A stretch of DNA of 64,000 nucleotides from WM-3-3 sp041660045 (GTDB lineage: Bacteria; Pseudomonadota; Gammaproteobacteria; Methylococcales; Methylomonadaceae): NCBI GenBank assembly GCA_041660045.1, contig JBAZXA010000004.1, positions 225,643 to 289,642 on the forward strand, written 5' to 3'. The notes beneath the pieces are model-generated. The model was not told where the DNA came from. It worked only from the letters and a program-made list of their open reading frames with translations, and did not search any database. The position numbers were made by a program, and so were the translations under genes. Shown here one piece after another: positions 63,906 through 64,000 of this stretch (the first letter of the stretch is position 1; every line of letters begins with the position of its first letter).

Positions 63906-64000
63906 CAGAGCTTGTTATGTTTAACGGTTTCAAGAAATGCCGGATCTAGGGGCAGCAGTTCATCAATGCGGCTGTTGGGCCAGGTGGGCAGTTTTTCCAA
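63906..64000 (-). CDS. IS66-family transposase (TnpC), C-terminal end
   Basis: The minus-strand frame open to the right edge reads LEKLPTWPNSRIDELLPLDPAFLETVKHNKL then TGA (63906-63908). The PxSRIDELLP motif is the conserved C-terminus of IS66 TnpC. The rest of the element lies beyond the window. Confidence 0.75.

Noticed and set aside
1..64000. CRISPR array, tRNA or rRNA genes, plasmid or phage origin
   Set aside because: No regular short-repeat/spacer series, no cloverleaf with CCA/T-loop, no rRNA signature and no iterons were found.

Overview
The window looks like chromosome from a gammaproteobacterium, most plausibly a type I methanotroph (Methylococcales) or close relative. The reasons are a molybdenum-storage protein pair of the Azotobacter/diazotroph type, an outer-membrane siderophore system, a protein with a VPLPA-type C-terminal sorting tail, and RAYT/REP repeats. 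No methane-oxidation or rRNA gene is present, so the assignment is an inference. Base composition is uneven: the efflux and oxidoreductase genes are GC-richer, while the left edge, the Sel1 gene and the toxin-antitoxin end are AT-rich and carry most of the repeats and broken genes.

Layout. 1-3.3 kb: an edge-cut large protein, a DUF2335-like gene with a frame break on a slippery T run, and two copies of a 242-bp repeat. 3.3-9.9 kb: a TetR-controlled RND tripartite efflux operon with a 30-bp operator-like palindrome. 10.4-14.8 kb: a two-subunit molybdenum hydroxylase (IorA/IorB-like) with its XdhC and MocA-type cofactor maturation factors. 15.0-22.4 kb: a complete bacterial A/V-type ATPase operon in the order B-D-I-K-E-DUF2764-A. 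22.8-29.2 kb: a degraded zone with a TolC-family relic, an unknown gene, a Sel1-repeat gene bracketed by two identical deletion derivatives of a RAYT transposase, mtfA, an IS3 relic and a DUF433/DUF5615 toxin-antitoxin pair.

29.3-44.1 kb is the most unusual part. A single-strand cluster encodes a J-domain protein, a TssJ-like lipoprotein, a TssM/IcmF-like protein and a ClpB-like disaggregase. Upstream of these lie four large effector-like proteins: two carrying HExxH DUF4157/eCIS-core-like domains, one zinc finger + EEP nuclease-like + OTU protease-like fusion, and one nitrilase-fold hydrolase. No sheath, tube, spike or baseplate gene is present in the window.

44.6-51.1 kb: a DUF547 protein, then an iron-siderophore locus (FecI, FecR, a TonB-dependent transducer with an STN domain, a PepSY membrane protein). 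51.4-56.2 kb: an ada-alkA alkylation-repair pair, a sorted surface protein, and a divergent HxlR/GST pair. 56.8-58.5 kb: mosB-mosA with a strong terminator. 58.7-64 kb: an accessory scrap-yard with a cut DUF4325 gene, a palindromic GGGGTCAGA element, an Rhs C-terminal fragment with a candidate immunity gene, a relic of a second iorB, an ImmA/IrrE-PIN (DUF4411) pair followed by a truncated type III methyltransferase start, a deleted IS4 transposase and the end of an IS66 transposase.

Three themes link the parts. Molybdenum handling (storage, cofactor maturation, Mo enzyme) occurs at both ends. A family of GGGGTCAGA-ended repeats sits at the break points of several truncated genes. The TssJM-ClpB-effector cluster is the best candidate for an undescribed system.
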